This document shows, in pieces, positions 25,647 to 34,648 of a stretch of DNA of 64,000 nt. A model generated the notes under the pieces. That model worked only from the letters and a program-made list of their open reading frames with translations, did no database searches and was not told the origin of the DNA. The position numbers were made by a program, and so were the translations under genes. Source of the stretch: Cellulosilyticum sp. I15G10I2 (lineage in GTDB: Bacteria > Bacillota > Clostridia > Lachnospirales > Cellulosilyticaceae). Numbering within the stretch: the first letter of the stretch is position 1; each line of letters starts with the position of its first letter. The stretch covers positions 1,302,001 through 1,366,000 of the forward strand of contig NZ_FMMP01000006.1 in assembly GCF_900095725.1 (NCBI RefSeq), read 5' to 3'.

Positions 25647-26594
25647 CTAAGAATAAATGGTTTTTATCATACTTTTGACACTTGCTGCACTATCAACAAG
25701 CTGACTTTTTTCAGTTTCTGTCAAGGGAATATCCAGAATCTCATGAATACCTTCTTGCCCGATAATACAAGGCACACTGACAGCGACATCATGAATACCA
25801 TATTCTCCACTTAGTGTTGTAGCTACAGGAAGTATACTTAACTCATTGAGACTAATGGCCTTCATAATTCTTGCAACACTTTGCGCTACGCCATAATTTG
25901 TATACCCTTTAGCTAAGAGGATCTTCATGCCGGCTTGTTTAACATCACGAAGAATTTGTGCTTTATCAATGGGGGCTTTATTAAATTTCTTAGCGCACGC
26001 ATCAATGGGGATCCCGCCTAAGTTACATAGACTCCATGTTATAAATGCACTTTCTCCATGTTCACCCAGAACATAGCCATGTACGTTTTTAGTATCTACT
26101 AAAAAATATTCCCCGATAATACGTCTCATACGGGCTGTATCTAACAAAGTCCCTGTACCAATAATCTTATGCTGAGGATAATCAAATTCCTTTTGAGCAA
26201 CATAAGTAAGAATATCTACTGGATTTGATACAAATAGGATAATAGCTTCTCGTGTATAGCGAATAATCTCCTTCATAACGCTTCGTGTTACATGTGTATT
26301 CGTCTCTATCAGAATACGCCTATCCAGCTTTTGCCCTGGTTTTACACTGGGTCCTGCACACATCACAATCATCTGTGAATCTTTACAGTCCTCATAACTC
26401 CCCCTTCTGATATATACATTGGGTACATAAGAAAAAGAGGTCGTATGAAACGCATCGAGCGCTTCTCCCTCTGCCTTTTCCTCATTTTGATCAATAAGAA
26501 CTATCTCCGCTATAAGGCCTGAGTTTAATATGGCCATCATAGTTGCTGAACCTACCATGCCCGCGCCTATAATACATACTTTATGTTTAATCAT
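25647..26594 (-). CDS. Lactate/malate dehydrogenase family enzyme (probable L-lactate or 2-hydroxyacid dehydrogenase)
   Basis: A 315-residue NAD-dependent dehydrogenase with Rossmann motif IGAGMVGSATM, SNPVDILTYV, and the catalytic His in GEHGES. It would interconvert pyruvate and lactate, or a related 2-oxoacid pair, to regenerate NAD in fermentation. The substrate-specificity loop reads CAGPSVKPGQKLDRR. The position that is Gln in standard LDH and Arg in MDH appears as Val, so the substrate may be unusual. It follows a YdcZ-type gene by 49 bases on the same strand. The stop is close to a short GGGGACAGTACC sequence. The family call is firm; lactate is the most likely substrate but not certain. 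Confidence 0.85.
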   Translation of the reverse strand: MIKHKVCIIGAGMVGSATMMAILNSGLIAEIVLIDQNEEKAEGEALDAFHTTSFSYVPNVYIRRGSYEDCKDSQMIVMCAGPSVKPGQKLDRRILIETNTHVTRSVMKEIIRYTREAIILFVSNPVDILTYVAQKEFDYPQHKIIGTGTLLDTARMRRIIGEYFLVDTKNVHGYVLGEHGESAFITWSLCNLGGIPIDACAKKFNKAPIDKAQILRDVKQAGMKILLAKGYTNYGVAQSVARIMKAISLNELSILPVATTLSGEYGIHDVAVSVPCIIGQEGIHEILDIPLTETEKSQLVDSAASVKSMIKTIYS

Positions 26595-26643
26595 CCTATA
26601 ATCCTTTCTTATAATATGTTATAAAGTTAAAAATATTTTTCTT

Positions 26644-27087
26644 TCAATTTTTCCACTGAAATACAATAATGCCTATAACCATTATGCCAACCCCTACAAG
26701 TTTTGTCCACATAAATGGTACTTTTTCTGTATCAAATAACCCAAAAAGTTCAATTAAGTAAGAAGCAAAGGTCTGTGCAACAAGTATAATCATAATCGCA
26801 TAGGCTGGTCCTAGTCTGCCTATAGATACAACAACTGTATAAACAATACCTGCCCCAAGCACGCCACCTAATAAATACAGTTTATTGACGACCCTTAATC
26901 CTTCTAAATGTGCATCTCTTGTAAAAAATAATACACAAAGACAAAATACAAAGCCCACAGCATGTACAATACTATTTGTGAGCCACATTCCAGCCTTTTC
27001 TGTTACCCTTGTATTCCATACCCCTTGTATACTCATTAAAATTCCCGATGCAATGGCTGTTAAACTACTTATTAGCATAACCAACAC
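26644..27087 (-). CDS. YdcZ/DUF606 family membrane transporter-like protein
   Basis: A 147-residue protein with about five membrane helices. It has the YdcZ (DUF606) pattern: an N-terminal helix with GILMSIQGVWNTRV, then GGVLGAGIVYTVVVSIGRLGPA and VAQTFASYLIELFGLF. The family belongs to the drug/metabolite transporter group, and its proteins are half-length units that probably pair. The substrate is unknown. The start ATG is at 27087. It precedes the ldh gene on the same strand, so lactate or organic-acid traffic is conceivable but not shown. Confidence 0.82.
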   Translation of the reverse strand: MLVMLISSLTAIASGILMSIQGVWNTRVTEKAGMWLTNSIVHAVGFVFCLCVLFFTRDAHLEGLRVVNKLYLLGGVLGAGIVYTVVVSIGRLGPAYAIMIILVAQTFASYLIELFGLFDTEKVPFMWTKLVGVGIMVIGIIVFQWKN

Positions 27088-27187
27088 TCCTTATTCAGAC
27101 ATAAAAACATAAACGTATTTTGCATCTTTTATCATATTTTATACACCTCCCTAGAAGTTAGTCCTATTGTACGTTGCGTTAGAGAGC

Positions 27188-27234
27188 AAAAGACCGTATA
27201 AAATACGCTGCAAGTGTATTTTATACGGTCTTTT
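27188..27234 (-). terminator. Terminator after asnA
   Basis: A 19-base inverted repeat (27188-27206 with 27216-27234) ends in T4 on the minus strand, 44 bases downstream of the asnA stop. Confidence 0.85.
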
Positions 27235-27277
27235 TATTTTGCTAAGTTACATGTTGTTTCTCTCTATTTGCTATACC

Positions 27278-28285
27278 TTAAAGCAATATAATATTATTTT
27301 CTTCACAAGTTTTGATCATTTCATTTGGCCATATGGAAGCCTGCACTTCTCCAATGTGTGCTTTTTGTAAAAAATACATACAGATTCTTGACTGGCCAAT
27401 ACCTCCTCCGATTGTATAAGGGAGGGTTTTATTAATAATTTTCTTATGAAAATCCATCTCAGCTCTTTCACTGCAGCCTCTAATTTCAAGTTGTTTAACC
27501 AGTGATACTTCATCTACTCTTACCCCCATAGACGATAGTTCAAAAGCCTGTTTTAAAATTGGATTCCAAAACAAAATATCTCCGTTTAACTCCCAATCAT
27601 CATAGTCAGGTGCACGCCCATCATGTTTCTCCCCGCTTGATAAGGCATTCCCGATCTGCATCACAAATACCGCACGTTTTTCTTCACAGATTGCATTTTC
27701 CCGTTCTTTAACAGATAGCTCTGGATAAAGATCTAAAAGTTCCTGGGAAGTAATAAAAGTAATTTCCTCTGGTAACCATTTTTCAAGACTTGGATATTCA
27801 GAGATAATAAATTTTTCAGTTTTTAAAAAGGCATTATAGATTTGTTTTACAGTTTGTTTTAAGAAATCTTCTGTTCGCATATCTTTTGAAATGACTTTTT
27901 CCCAATCCCATTGATCAACATAAAGTGAATGAAGGTTATCAAGTTCTTCATCTCTTCTTATCGCATTCATATCCGTATAGAGGCCTTCATTAACTTCAAA
28001 GCCATATCTCCCAAGTGCCATCCGTTTCCACTTTGCTAGAGAATGTACAACTTCTGCATATGCTCCGTTATCATCTAATATATCAAAGCCAACTGGTCTT
28101 TCTACCCCATTCAAGTTATCATTTAATCCTGTTTCTGGCTTTACAAATAAAGGTGCTGATACTCGTGTTAAATAAAGTTCATATGCCAGTGCATTTTCAA
28201 AATAATCTTTAAGCTTCTTAATAGCTACCTCAGTCTCTCTTAAGTCTAACTTTGGTGTGTACCCCTCTGGTAATTGTAGTTTCAC
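27278..28285 (-). CDS. asnA: Aspartate-ammonia ligase (asparagine synthetase A)
   Basis: AsnA makes asparagine from aspartate, ammonia and ATP, and folds like a class II aminoacyl-tRNA synthetase. The 335-residue length matches AsnA (about 330). Motifs include [27 protein letters not shown] and the C-terminal [15 protein letters not shown]. The start is a GTG at 28285 right behind GGAGGAGTATGC, which yields [15 protein letters not shown]; upstream codons in the frame belong to the leader. A T-box leader with an Asn-type specifier and a consensus promoter precede it, so it is induced when charged tRNA-Asn is low. A terminator follows. Confidence 0.97.
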   Translation of the reverse strand: MKLQLPEGYTPKLDLRETEVAIKKLKDYFENALAYELYLTRVSAPLFVKPETGLNDNLNGVERPVGFDILDDNGAYAEVVHSLAKWKRMALGRYGFEVNEGLYTDMNAIRRDEELDNLHSLYVDQWDWEKVISKDMRTEDFLKQTVKQIYNAFLKTEKFIISEYPSLEKWLPEEITFITSQELLDLYPELSVKERENAICEEKRAVFVMQIGNALSSGEKHDGRAPDYDDWELNGDILFWNPILKQAFELSSMGVRVDEVSLVKQLEIRGCSERAEMDFHKKIINKTLPYTIGGGIGQSRICMYFLQKAHIGEVQASIWPNEMIKTCEENNIILL

Positions 28286-28331
28286 GCATACTCCTCCTTT
28301 AATTAAATAACATAAGATAAAATAAAACAAT

Positions 28332-28620
28332 AAAAAAACCCTCATCCCAAACAAAGGGACGAAGGTTAACTCGCGGTGCCACCCTAATTGATTTAAATAA
28401 AATTTATTTAAATCCTCTTAGAAACGTACAGATTGAACTCGATACGTTCTAGATATAACGGTCTACCCCGTCTAAGCCTACTCAGCGCATGCCTTTCGGT
28501 TAGAAACTCCAAGATGTTCTTCAATAAATGCCTTGCTGCCGATTTTCAGCTCCCTCGGCTCTCTTATAAGCTTGCAGCATAAATCTACTCTTCTTATCAT
28601 TGTCTTTAACTATAATTAAA
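28332..28620 (-). promoter_or_regulatory. T-box leader of asnA, probable Asn specifier
   Basis: The T-box sequence TGGCACCGCG (28372-28381) is followed by a terminator hairpin (28337-28348 with 28356-28367) and a T run. In stem I, GAAGAACATCTTGG places an AAC codon at 28516-28518, fitting asparagine and the gene downstream. This leader fills the 400-base gap between asnA and the GntR gene. Confidence 0.92.
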
Positions 28621-28631
28621 TTCTATCTGGA

Positions 28632-28660
28632 ATTATAAATAATTTCTAGGTTTTTGTCAA
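28632..28660 (-). promoter_or_regulatory. Consensus vegetative promoter of the asnA leader
   Basis: TTGACA (28655-28660) and TATAAT (28632-28637) are separated by exactly 17 bases on the minus strand, just upstream of the T-box stem I. Confidence 0.85.
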
Positions 28661-28685
28661 GCAAAATGAGAGGATTCATAAAATA

Positions 28686-29387
28686 TTAAAGATTATTCCA
28701 ATCAAATGCTTCTGCTTCGTACTTATGTAAAATATGTTCAGCAAATACCATGCCAGATTGTTCAGCATGTTCTATGAGTTTATTAACCAGTGCCTCTTTA
28801 TCCTTTTTCTCGATATAATAGACAATCTCTCTATGATCGGCTTTTATCTTTTCCTTTATGGAAGTTTCTTTCATAATGTACATACAATACCGTTCAACTC
28901 TTATAAACAAGTTACGATAAGTTTCAATAAGATGCGTATTTTGCGTACCATCACACAACATTTGATGAAAAAGCGTATTCAAACTATTAAAGGTATAGAC
29001 GTCTTCTTCCTCTTCCATCTCTAGAATAAGCTTATAAAGTGCCTCTATTTGGGCAGTGCCTATAGATACTGCAATAATATCTGCAATACCTGTTTCTAAT
29101 ATTTTTCTAAGTTCAAAAATCATTCTCATTTCTTCCAGGCTTAAGGGTGTTACAATAGCCCCCTTATTACGCACTGAAGTAATTAACCCTTTAGCTTCTA
29201 ACTGTATAAGTGCTTCTCTGACAGGGATAAGGCTTACATCAAACTTTTTTGCAATTTCATCTTGCTTTAACGGTAATCCTCCTTGAAGTGTTCCCCTTAA
29301 AATCCCATCTCTTAATGCTTCAGCTATCCTATCGGGTACTGTTTTATAACCTTGTATTTGACGAATAGTTACTGATTCTGTTTTCAT
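28686..29387 (-). CDS. GntR family regulator, FadR/FCD type
   Basis: A 233-residue transcription factor. Residues about 15-80 form the winged helix (VPDRIAEALRDGILRGTLQ, KFDVSLIPVREALIQLEAKGLI), and the remaining residues form an FCD ligand domain (LRKILETGIADI, LNTLFHQMLCD, ADHREIVYYIEKKDKEALVNKLIEHAE). FCD regulators answer to small organic acids or amino-acid derivatives; the ligand here is unknown. The start ATG at 29387 avoids the overlap that an upstream start would make with the amidase gene, but its ribosome site (AAAAGGT) is close and weak. TATAAT sits immediately upstream. No obvious target operon is adjacent apart from itself. Confidence 0.87.
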   Translation of the reverse strand: MKTESVTIRQIQGYKTVPDRIAEALRDGILRGTLQGGLPLKQDEIAKKFDVSLIPVREALIQLEAKGLITSVRNKGAIVTPLSLEEMRMIFELRKILETGIADIIAVSIGTAQIEALYKLILEMEEEEDVYTFNSLNTLFHQMLCDGTQNTHLIETYRNLFIRVERYCMYIMKETSIKEKIKADHREIVYYIEKKDKEALVNKLIEHAEQSGMVFAEHILHKYEAEAFDWNNL

Positions 29388-29415
29388 ACCTTTTATTATA
29401 GCAATATTTCTCAAC

Positions 29416-30072
29416 TTATTCAATACGATAGGTAATCCCATAATATTGGAGTACGCCTTCAACAACTTCTCTTGCCACTTCGTCTCTAAAGGCTGGATCT
29501 CCCATAAGTATGGCTTCTGGCGCATAGTCCATAAAACCAGGTTCAATAAGTGCAGCTGGCATTTGTGTTCTTCTTAAAACATAAAAATTCGCAGGTTTTG
29601 CCCCTCTATCTACTTGCGGCGTCCCTCTGAGCAGTGCAGCTTGCAAATTTCTTGCAAGTCTTTGTCCCCTTGTACTTGTTGGATAGTAGAATGTTTCAAC
29701 GCCTTGAGCTCTTGTTTGATATTCTGTCCCTAATATATTATAGTGTACACTTACAAATGTAGCAATGTCTAAGTTTGTCGTGTCAATACCTTGTCTTTGA
29801 AGCTCCGCCCTATGGTCTTGATAAGCGCGATTTGCACGTTCTACGCGCTCAGCAAGTGGTGTATCTGTTTCATCCGGGGAAGTAATATAAGTTGCAAACC
29901 CTAATTGTCTTGCATACAAGTCAGCTAGCGCAACAACAGCTTTATTAAATTCATACTCTTGAATAACTCTGCCATCAGGCAGCGGTGGTGTTCTTCTTTC
30001 CGGTGTAGTAATCCCATGACCTCCATCTAAAATCAATAAAGGTGTAAAGCCCAAGCTTTCTCTAACATCCAT
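29416..30072 (-). CDS. N-acetylmuramoyl-L-alanine amidase (Amidase_3)
   Basis: This 218-residue zinc amidase cuts the bond between muramic acid and the stem peptide of peptidoglycan. The zinc ligands are visible as the His in LDGGHG, the Glu in IQEYEFNKA and the His in SVHYN, and the catalytic Glu is in ALIEPGFM. There is no signal peptide and no cell-wall binding domain. That resembles mother-cell or forespore amidases rather than secreted autolysins, so a spore-wall role is possible (inferred). The ATG at 30072 follows AAGGGGGAAATGG; codons upstream lie in the preceding ferritin-like gene. The two genes are 31 bases apart. Confidence 0.9.
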   Translation of the reverse strand: MDVRESLGFTPLLILDGGHGITTPERRTPPLPDGRVIQEYEFNKAVVALADLYARQLGFATYITSPDETDTPLAERVERANRAYQDHRAELQRQGIDTTNLDIATFVSVHYNILGTEYQTRAQGVETFYYPTSTRGQRLARNLQAALLRGTPQVDRGAKPANFYVLRRTQMPAALIEPGFMDYAPEAILMGDPAFRDEVAREVVEGVLQYYGITYRIE

Positions 30073-30103
30073 TCCATTTCCCCCTTTAATTATAAAATAA
30101 AGT

Positions 30104-30601
30104 TTATCTAAGTGGCCCATACCGATCTGCATCAAGTTCTCTCAGTACCTTTGTAAGCAGCTCGATATGCTCTTTCTCATCTTGATTAATGGTATTAATA
30201 ATCTGAAATACAAGAGATATAGGGGATTGCATAAGTATCATCTCATAATAATTGACAGCTTCAAGTTCCAGTCTAATATCATTCCTTACATGGTTTAAAA
30301 TCTCGAGATTTCCCCTTTTTACAACAGCCGGCACCAGTTGGATCTTAGATGGCATTATAAAATTTAGATTACTTACATTTTCATACTGAACTGCTTGCTC
30401 GGGATCAAGCCTTCTAAGTAACTCCAGAAGCATCCCATAATGCCCTTTTTCATTTTCTACAATATACTGCCATATTTCATTTAATTCGTGAATATCCGAT
30501 TCTTGTATATGACGTTCATATTGGTTGATAGCCTGCAATTCTTCGCGCATAGCATTTCTTATGGACAGCGTATAGGTGACAGCTTGCTCTTGTCTCACCA
30601 T
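30104..30601 (-). CDS. Ferritin-like protein with two matching halves
   Basis: A 165-residue helical protein. Each half carries the same pair of motifs: REELQAINQYERHI with ENEKGHYGMLLELLRRLD, and RLELEAVNYYEMIL with DEKEHIELLTKVLRELD. Together they supply two Glu-xx-Tyr-Glu helices and two ExxH helices, the ligand set of a di-iron ferritin/rubrerythrin four-helix bundle. The ATG at 30601 is 10 bases behind AGGAGG; upstream in-frame ATGs lack such a site. Proteins of this shape are annotated as rubrerythrin-like and may handle iron or peroxide, or belong to spore-coat ferritin-like families. It is 31 bases upstream of the amidase gene, which suggests cotranscription. Confidence 0.78.
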   Translation of the reverse strand: MVRQEQAVTYTLSIRNAMREELQAINQYERHIQESDIHELNEIWQYIVENEKGHYGMLLELLRRLDPEQAVQYENVSNLNFIMPSKIQLVPAVVKRGNLEILNHVRNDIRLELEAVNYYEMILMQSPISLVFQIINTINQDEKEHIELLTKVLRELDADRYGPLR

Positions 30602-30714
30602 ATAATAGTGGCCTCCTAAAATACGTTTCATAATAGTATAGTCATCAGGCCTGTACATTTATGACTTAATTTAATGAGACAATCCACGTTCACTTATTAA
30701 CTTATGGGATAGCT

Positions 30715-31389
30715 CTAAAGATTCTCTATCTGCCAATCGATAGGCTTCACCCTATGTTTCTCTAACAATTCATTGGCTATTTTAAAATGATTGCAGCCAA
30801 AAAAACCATTATGCGCAGATAAGGGGCTTGGATGCGCTGCTGTTAAAATGGTATGGGCTTTATTGGTAATAAGCTCACTTTTTTTCTTAGCAGGTGCTCC
30901 CCATAACATAAAAATAACAGCTTCTTCTCTGTTATTCAGCGTCTTAATAACTGAGTCTGTAAAAGTCTCCCACCCTTTACCTTTATGGGATTGCGGCGCG
31001 CCTGCCCTTACGGTAAGTACAGTGTTAAGCAGCAGTACGCCCTGCTTAGCCCATTTTATAAGATAACCATTATTCGGTATATCACATTCTAAAGTATCCT
31101 TTAATTCTTTATAGATGTTTCTAAGTGAAGGCGGTACAGCCACCCCTGGCTTTACAGAAAAAGCCATACCATGAGCTTGTCCTGGCCCATGATATGGGTC
31201 TTGTCCTAAAATAACAATTTTGGTTTCTTCATAGCTTGTAGTTTTTAGTGCATTAAAGATATCATGCATCTCCGGATAAATAGTATTTTTTGCATACTCC
31301 TCTTTTAAAAAAGCTCTTAAATTTTGATAATAGAGTTTGTTAAATTCATCCTGCAAATACGTATCCCACATGTTATTAAATGTTATCAT
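30715..31389 (-). CDS. ung: Uracil-DNA glycosylase, family 1
   Basis: Ung removes uracil from DNA as the first step of base-excision repair. The 224-residue length is typical. The active-site motif [13 protein letters not shown] contains the water-activating D64, and [11 protein letters not shown] contains the catalytic H186. The Ung-type motif [14 protein letters not shown] is also present. The ATG at 31389 lies behind a modest purine stretch (GGAAAGGAA). It appears to be transcribed alone on the minus strand, downstream of the Rrf2 gene and its terminator. Confidence 0.96.
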   Translation of the reverse strand: MITFNNMWDTYLQDEFNKLYYQNLRAFLKEEYAKNTIYPEMHDIFNALKTTSYEETKIVILGQDPYHGPGQAHGMAFSVKPGVAVPPSLRNIYKELKDTLECDIPNNGYLIKWAKQGVLLLNTVLTVRAGAPQSHKGKGWETFTDSVIKTLNNREEAVIFMLWGAPAKKKSELITNKAHTILTAAHPSPLSAHNGFFGCNHFKIANELLEKHRVKPIDWQIENL

Positions 31390-31502
31390 TCTTTTATTCC
31401 TTTCCCACTATTTACTTTAATTGCCTCTACTTATCATATCCTTATTTATAAAATTTATAAAGTTTTTCTACGGATTTGACTGTATCCATAGCATTCACAA
31501 TC

Positions 31503-31528
31503 AAAAAAACGACGGGCGTAGGCCCGTC
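31503..31528 (-). terminator. Terminator after the Rrf2 gene
   Basis: GACGGGC (31511-31517) pairs with GCCCGTC (31522-31528), and a run of seven T follows on the minus strand (31509-31503). Confidence 0.9.
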
Positions 31529-31563
31529 ATTATAGTGTTTGAAAATCTCAAATAACCAGTATT

Positions 31564-32019
31564 TCAAATATAGTACATTAAACTTTCATCAATACTAAGC
31601 ATTTGATAATCTTTCATGAGATCTTCTATTGTCATATGATCAATAATATCACAAATACTTTCTGTCATCTTTTGCCACACATTCTGCCATAAACATTGGT
31701 GCATATTTTGTAATACCAGTGACTTATCGTCAGTCTGCTCTTCTTTTTCTACGATGACAATCTCTCCTTCTATTGCTCTTATAACATCACCTACAGTTAT
31801 TTCACTTGGTTTTCTAGCAAGCATATATCCACCCTGGGAACCCTTAACACTTTTTACAATATTCGATTTTTTCAGTAAAGAAAAAACTTGCTCCAAATAA
31901 TTAACAGATAGTTCTTGTCTTTTTGCAATGTGGATAAGTGCCAGCTGTTCTCCCCCAGAGTGGACGGCTAAATCTACCAAGGCTCTAAGTCCATATCTTG
32001 CTTTTGTGGAAAATTTCAT
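31564..32019 (-). CDS. Rrf2 family transcriptional regulator (IscR/CymR-like)
   Basis: A 151-residue Rrf2 protein with a winged helix at the N-terminus (MKFSTKARYGLRALVDLAVH, KRQELSVNYLEQVFSLLKKSNIVKSVKGSQGGYML). Rrf2 regulators control iron-sulfur assembly, cysteine metabolism or stress genes. The iron-sulfur type has three closely spaced Cys near residue 92-105; here only one Cys is in that stretch (MHQCLWQNVW), with another in SICDI, so an IscR-like cluster is doubtful. No isc or cys genes are adjacent. The start ATG at 32019 follows GGAGGGAGGCGCATA. The gene is monocistronic with its own terminator. Confidence 0.9.
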   Translation of the reverse strand: MKFSTKARYGLRALVDLAVHSGGEQLALIHIAKRQELSVNYLEQVFSLLKKSNIVKSVKGSQGGYMLARKPSEITVGDVIRAIEGEIVIVEKEEQTDDKSLVLQNMHQCLWQNVWQKMTESICDIIDHMTIEDLMKDYQMLSIDESLMYYI

Positions 32020-32090
32020 TATGCGCCTCCCTCCAATCCCTACTATACCTGTATGTTTTATGATAAATCCTTTTTAAACAAGTGTCAATA

Positions 32091-32951
32091 CTATCTTTTA
32101 AATCCTTCCCCTACAACCTCATGTAAATTCTGTACCGTTACAAAAGCTAACGCATCAATCCCAGCAATATGCCTTTTTAACTCTATAAATTCTCTGCGGT
32201 CCATCACAGTTGTAATCACAGTCTTTTTCTCTTTGCTATAGGCTCCCTCCGCATGATAGATAGTTGCTCCTCTATCTAATGTGTGAAGAATATAAGTATT
32301 AATATGTGCTGTCGTTTCACATGAAGAGGGAATAATCGTAACAAATTTTTGTACATTAATCCCTGAAATAATATAGTCTATAAGTGTACTTGTTACAATA
32401 ACACCAAGTACAGCATAAAGGCCTTTTTCAAACCCAAAAATACCAATAGCAAGAAGGACTATGGTCATATCTGCAATAACAAGAGCCGTCCCTATATTAA
32501 GCCCGCTGTATCTCGCAATAATCTTCGCAATAATGTCTGTCCCCCCTGAGGATGCCTCTAAATTAAATACAATCGCCTGCCCGATCGCTATAAATAAAGC
32601 ACCAAATAAAAGAACAACCAAAACATCTTTACTTAAAGGCTTAAAATCTGGAAATAGAAACTCTAAAATAACCATTAAAAAAGCTATCTCTAAACTGCAT
32701 ATAATACTTTTTAAACCAAAGCTCTTTCCCAGTGCAACAAATCCTATTGCAAACATAAAAATATCCAATACTAAAATAATAACCCCTATAGGCACAAAAG
32801 GTAAAATAGCTTTAATCACAATAGATAAGCCACTTATGCCTCCTGCTGCAAGCTGTGAAGGTAGCCAAAAAAAGTATAAGCCTACAGTTATAAATAATGC
32901 ACCTAACAACATACCACTATATTCTGCTAAAATTTTTCTCATTTTCATCAC
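32091..32951 (-). CDS. YitT family membrane protein (DUF161 + DUF2179)
   Basis: A 286-residue protein with about five or six membrane helices (LLGALFITVGLYFFWLPSQLAAGG, IGVIILVLDIFMFAIGFVALG, GLYAVLGVIVTSTLIDYII). Residues about 200-286 form a soluble DUF2179 domain (VTIIPSSCETTAHINTYIL, VTTVMDRREFIELKRHIAG). YitT-family proteins are common in Firmicutes; their transport function is not established. The ATG at 32951 follows AAGGTGATGAAA. It lies on the same strand upstream of the Rrf2 gene but is separated by 71 bases. Confidence 0.9.
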   Translation of the reverse strand: MMKMRKILAEYSGMLLGALFITVGLYFFWLPSQLAAGGISGLSIVIKAILPFVPIGVIILVLDIFMFAIGFVALGKSFGLKSIICSLEIAFLMVILEFLFPDFKPLSKDVLVVLLFGALFIAIGQAIVFNLEASSGGTDIIAKIIARYSGLNIGTALVIADMTIVLLAIGIFGFEKGLYAVLGVIVTSTLIDYIISGINVQKFVTIIPSSCETTAHINTYILHTLDRGATIYHAEGAYSKEKKTVITTVMDRREFIELKRHIAGIDALAFVTVQNLHEVVGEGFKR

Positions 32952-33060
32952 CTTATTCTATTATTTCTTTCTATAAAATATTTTATGTCCTATCCTATAC
33001 TCTGTAGTGTATGTCAAATGTCTGTATTCTACTATAAGCTCTGTTCATTTTTTTTATCTC

Positions 33061-33106
33061 CTAATATATTAAAAGAGATACGTAAGTATCTCTTTTAATA
33101 TATTAG
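33061..33106. repeat. Perfect 21-bp inverted repeat at the end of the DUF4340 gene
   Basis: Arms 33061-33081 and 33086-33106 are perfectly complementary and end one base from the stop codon. The stem is A/T-rich and no T run follows on the minus strand, so it may be a weak terminator or an mRNA-protecting hairpin. Confidence 0.6.
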
Positions 33107-34486
33107 CTATTGTTGACTTGTCTTAAGTGTCTCATAAAGTATGTTTAGCATATTCATGACAGGCTGTTTACCCACTGCAAATTCTATCATCCCGTCTAAT
33201 CTTAAAATATAAAACTGATTATCATATGGAATAAGTTCTATAAGCTTCGCTTCCTCTGTCTCAAAAAGATAACGAATAGTAATCTCTGCTTTTCTTTCCT
33301 GCCTTTTTTCTATGTCAGGGTTTTGAAGAACCGCTTCAATAGATACCCCATTTTGTATGAGTTCAATAAGCTCCCCAGTTTTATCATTATCTAATGCAAT
33401 ACCCTCTATAACCCCTGTTAAATGCATTGCTTCATTCTCCGTTGTTTCTTTTTTAAGATCTAAAACCAAGGTTCTCCCAGGATTTGTTATTGTAATTTGA
33501 CTAAGTTGTGACAAGTCTGGTATGTATACTTGTTTACGAATGAGGGCAATAGGTTTAATATGATTTACTACACTGAGCTTTTCTTCTAACATTTTATAAA
33601 CGTATGGATCATCAGCCGTCATAAAATAGACCCATTCATTTTCTTTTGCTCCAAAAGCCATCGTCCATTCATTGTTTATTGTAATCGTAAGCTGTGGATC
33701 ATCTAAACCATATGCTTCCAAATTTTCTTTACTCCCTACAAACTGATCTTTTTCAAAAGCTAAAATCTGACCTATTATCCCTTCTGTTGTTTCAGTATCT
33801 AACTCATGAGATTGCTTAAAAAATCCTTCCAGCAACCATTTTTCATGGTCTACATAACCCACCTTAGGATTTTTTTGAATATGGATAGCCGGTTCATTTT
33901 TTTTGAGGATCTTAATATCCTGTGGATCTACTTGCCATGGCATATAAATCTTTTTTTCTATCAAAGCATCTCTTGTCTGAAGAAGCGATGCTGCTGCCTC
34001 ACTTTTTACCACATATAATTTTTCATCTAAGTGCGTACCTAAATAGCGTCCCATCTTATCAAGTGTCTGGCTTCCTACCCTCAAGGTATAATTATTATTG
34101 GCTTCATCATATAATGTAATAATACGTGAAGTATCATCTATGCCATATTTGTTGGGATCTATGGAATTGTAAATAACCTCCGTAGTTTCTAAAGCATTAA
34201 CAGTGCGAATGAAGTTTTCAATGACCTGGTTATCGTAATTTAATTTTTCATGTTCTATATCGCTCCACCTCTCATCCTGTTTGTGAAGAATGAGTGCTTT
34301 TTCATCCTTAATTTCTATTCTTGATATACTATTTGGATCAAATGTAAAGAGATTGATCTGTACATTCTCTATGATTTCTTCTTGCATCTTTTCATTATCT
34401 ACTTGATTATTTTTCTTATAATAAGGAATAGCCAGCATTGCCAGCAATCCTATAATACATAAGGCTGCACCTATTTTTTTAAGCAT
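33107..34486 (-). CDS. DUF4340 domain protein, membrane-anchored
   Basis: A 459-residue protein with an N-terminal membrane anchor (IGAALCIIGLLAMLAIPYY) followed by an extracellular region of DUF4340 type. The telling phrases are ISRIEIKDEKALILHKQDERW, VIENFIRTVNALETTEVI and DTSRIITLYDEANNNYTLRVG, the last resembling the repeated 'thermal' beta units of the family. DUF4340 genes often sit beside GldF/GldG-type ABC transporter genes, but none is present here. The ATG at 34486 follows an AGGAGG about 7 bases upstream (CCAGGAGGATATAAC). The function is unknown; a cell-envelope role is inferred from topology. Confidence 0.8.
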   Translation of the reverse strand: MLKKIGAALCIIGLLAMLAIPYYKKNNQVDNEKMQEEIIENVQINLFTFDPNSISRIEIKDEKALILHKQDERWSDIEHEKLNYDNQVIENFIRTVNALETTEVIYNSIDPNKYGIDDTSRIITLYDEANNNYTLRVGSQTLDKMGRYLGTHLDEKLYVVKSEAAASLLQTRDALIEKKIYMPWQVDPQDIKILKKNEPAIHIQKNPKVGYVDHEKWLLEGFFKQSHELDTETTEGIIGQILAFEKDQFVGSKENLEAYGLDDPQLTITINNEWTMAFGAKENEWVYFMTADDPYVYKMLEEKLSVVNHIKPIALIRKQVYIPDLSQLSQITITNPGRTLVLDLKKETTENEAMHLTGVIEGIALDNDKTGELIELIQNGVSIEAVLQNPDIEKRQERKAEITIRYLFETEEAKLIELIPYDNQFYILRLDGMIEFAVGKQPVMNMLNILYETLKTSQQ

Positions 34487-34648
34487 GTTATATCCTCCTG
34501 GTTTTTAAGCACTATCTGTGATGTCCTTAGAAGTCTTTATAAGACTCATACTGTTCATACTTCTAATAGTATATACCATTTTTTTAAAATGTACAGATGC
34601 AAAAAGCACGTTTAACAAAAAGTTCACATTATTAAAGGGGGATTTTTA

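Noticed and set aside
32461-32976. 171-codon plus-strand frame over the YitT gene
   Set aside because: Antisense to a clear membrane-protein gene; Pro/Ile/Thr/Lys bias is that of reversed hydrophobic codons.
33061-33106. Confident rho-independent terminator
   Set aside because: The stem is perfect, but A rather than T follows it on the minus strand.
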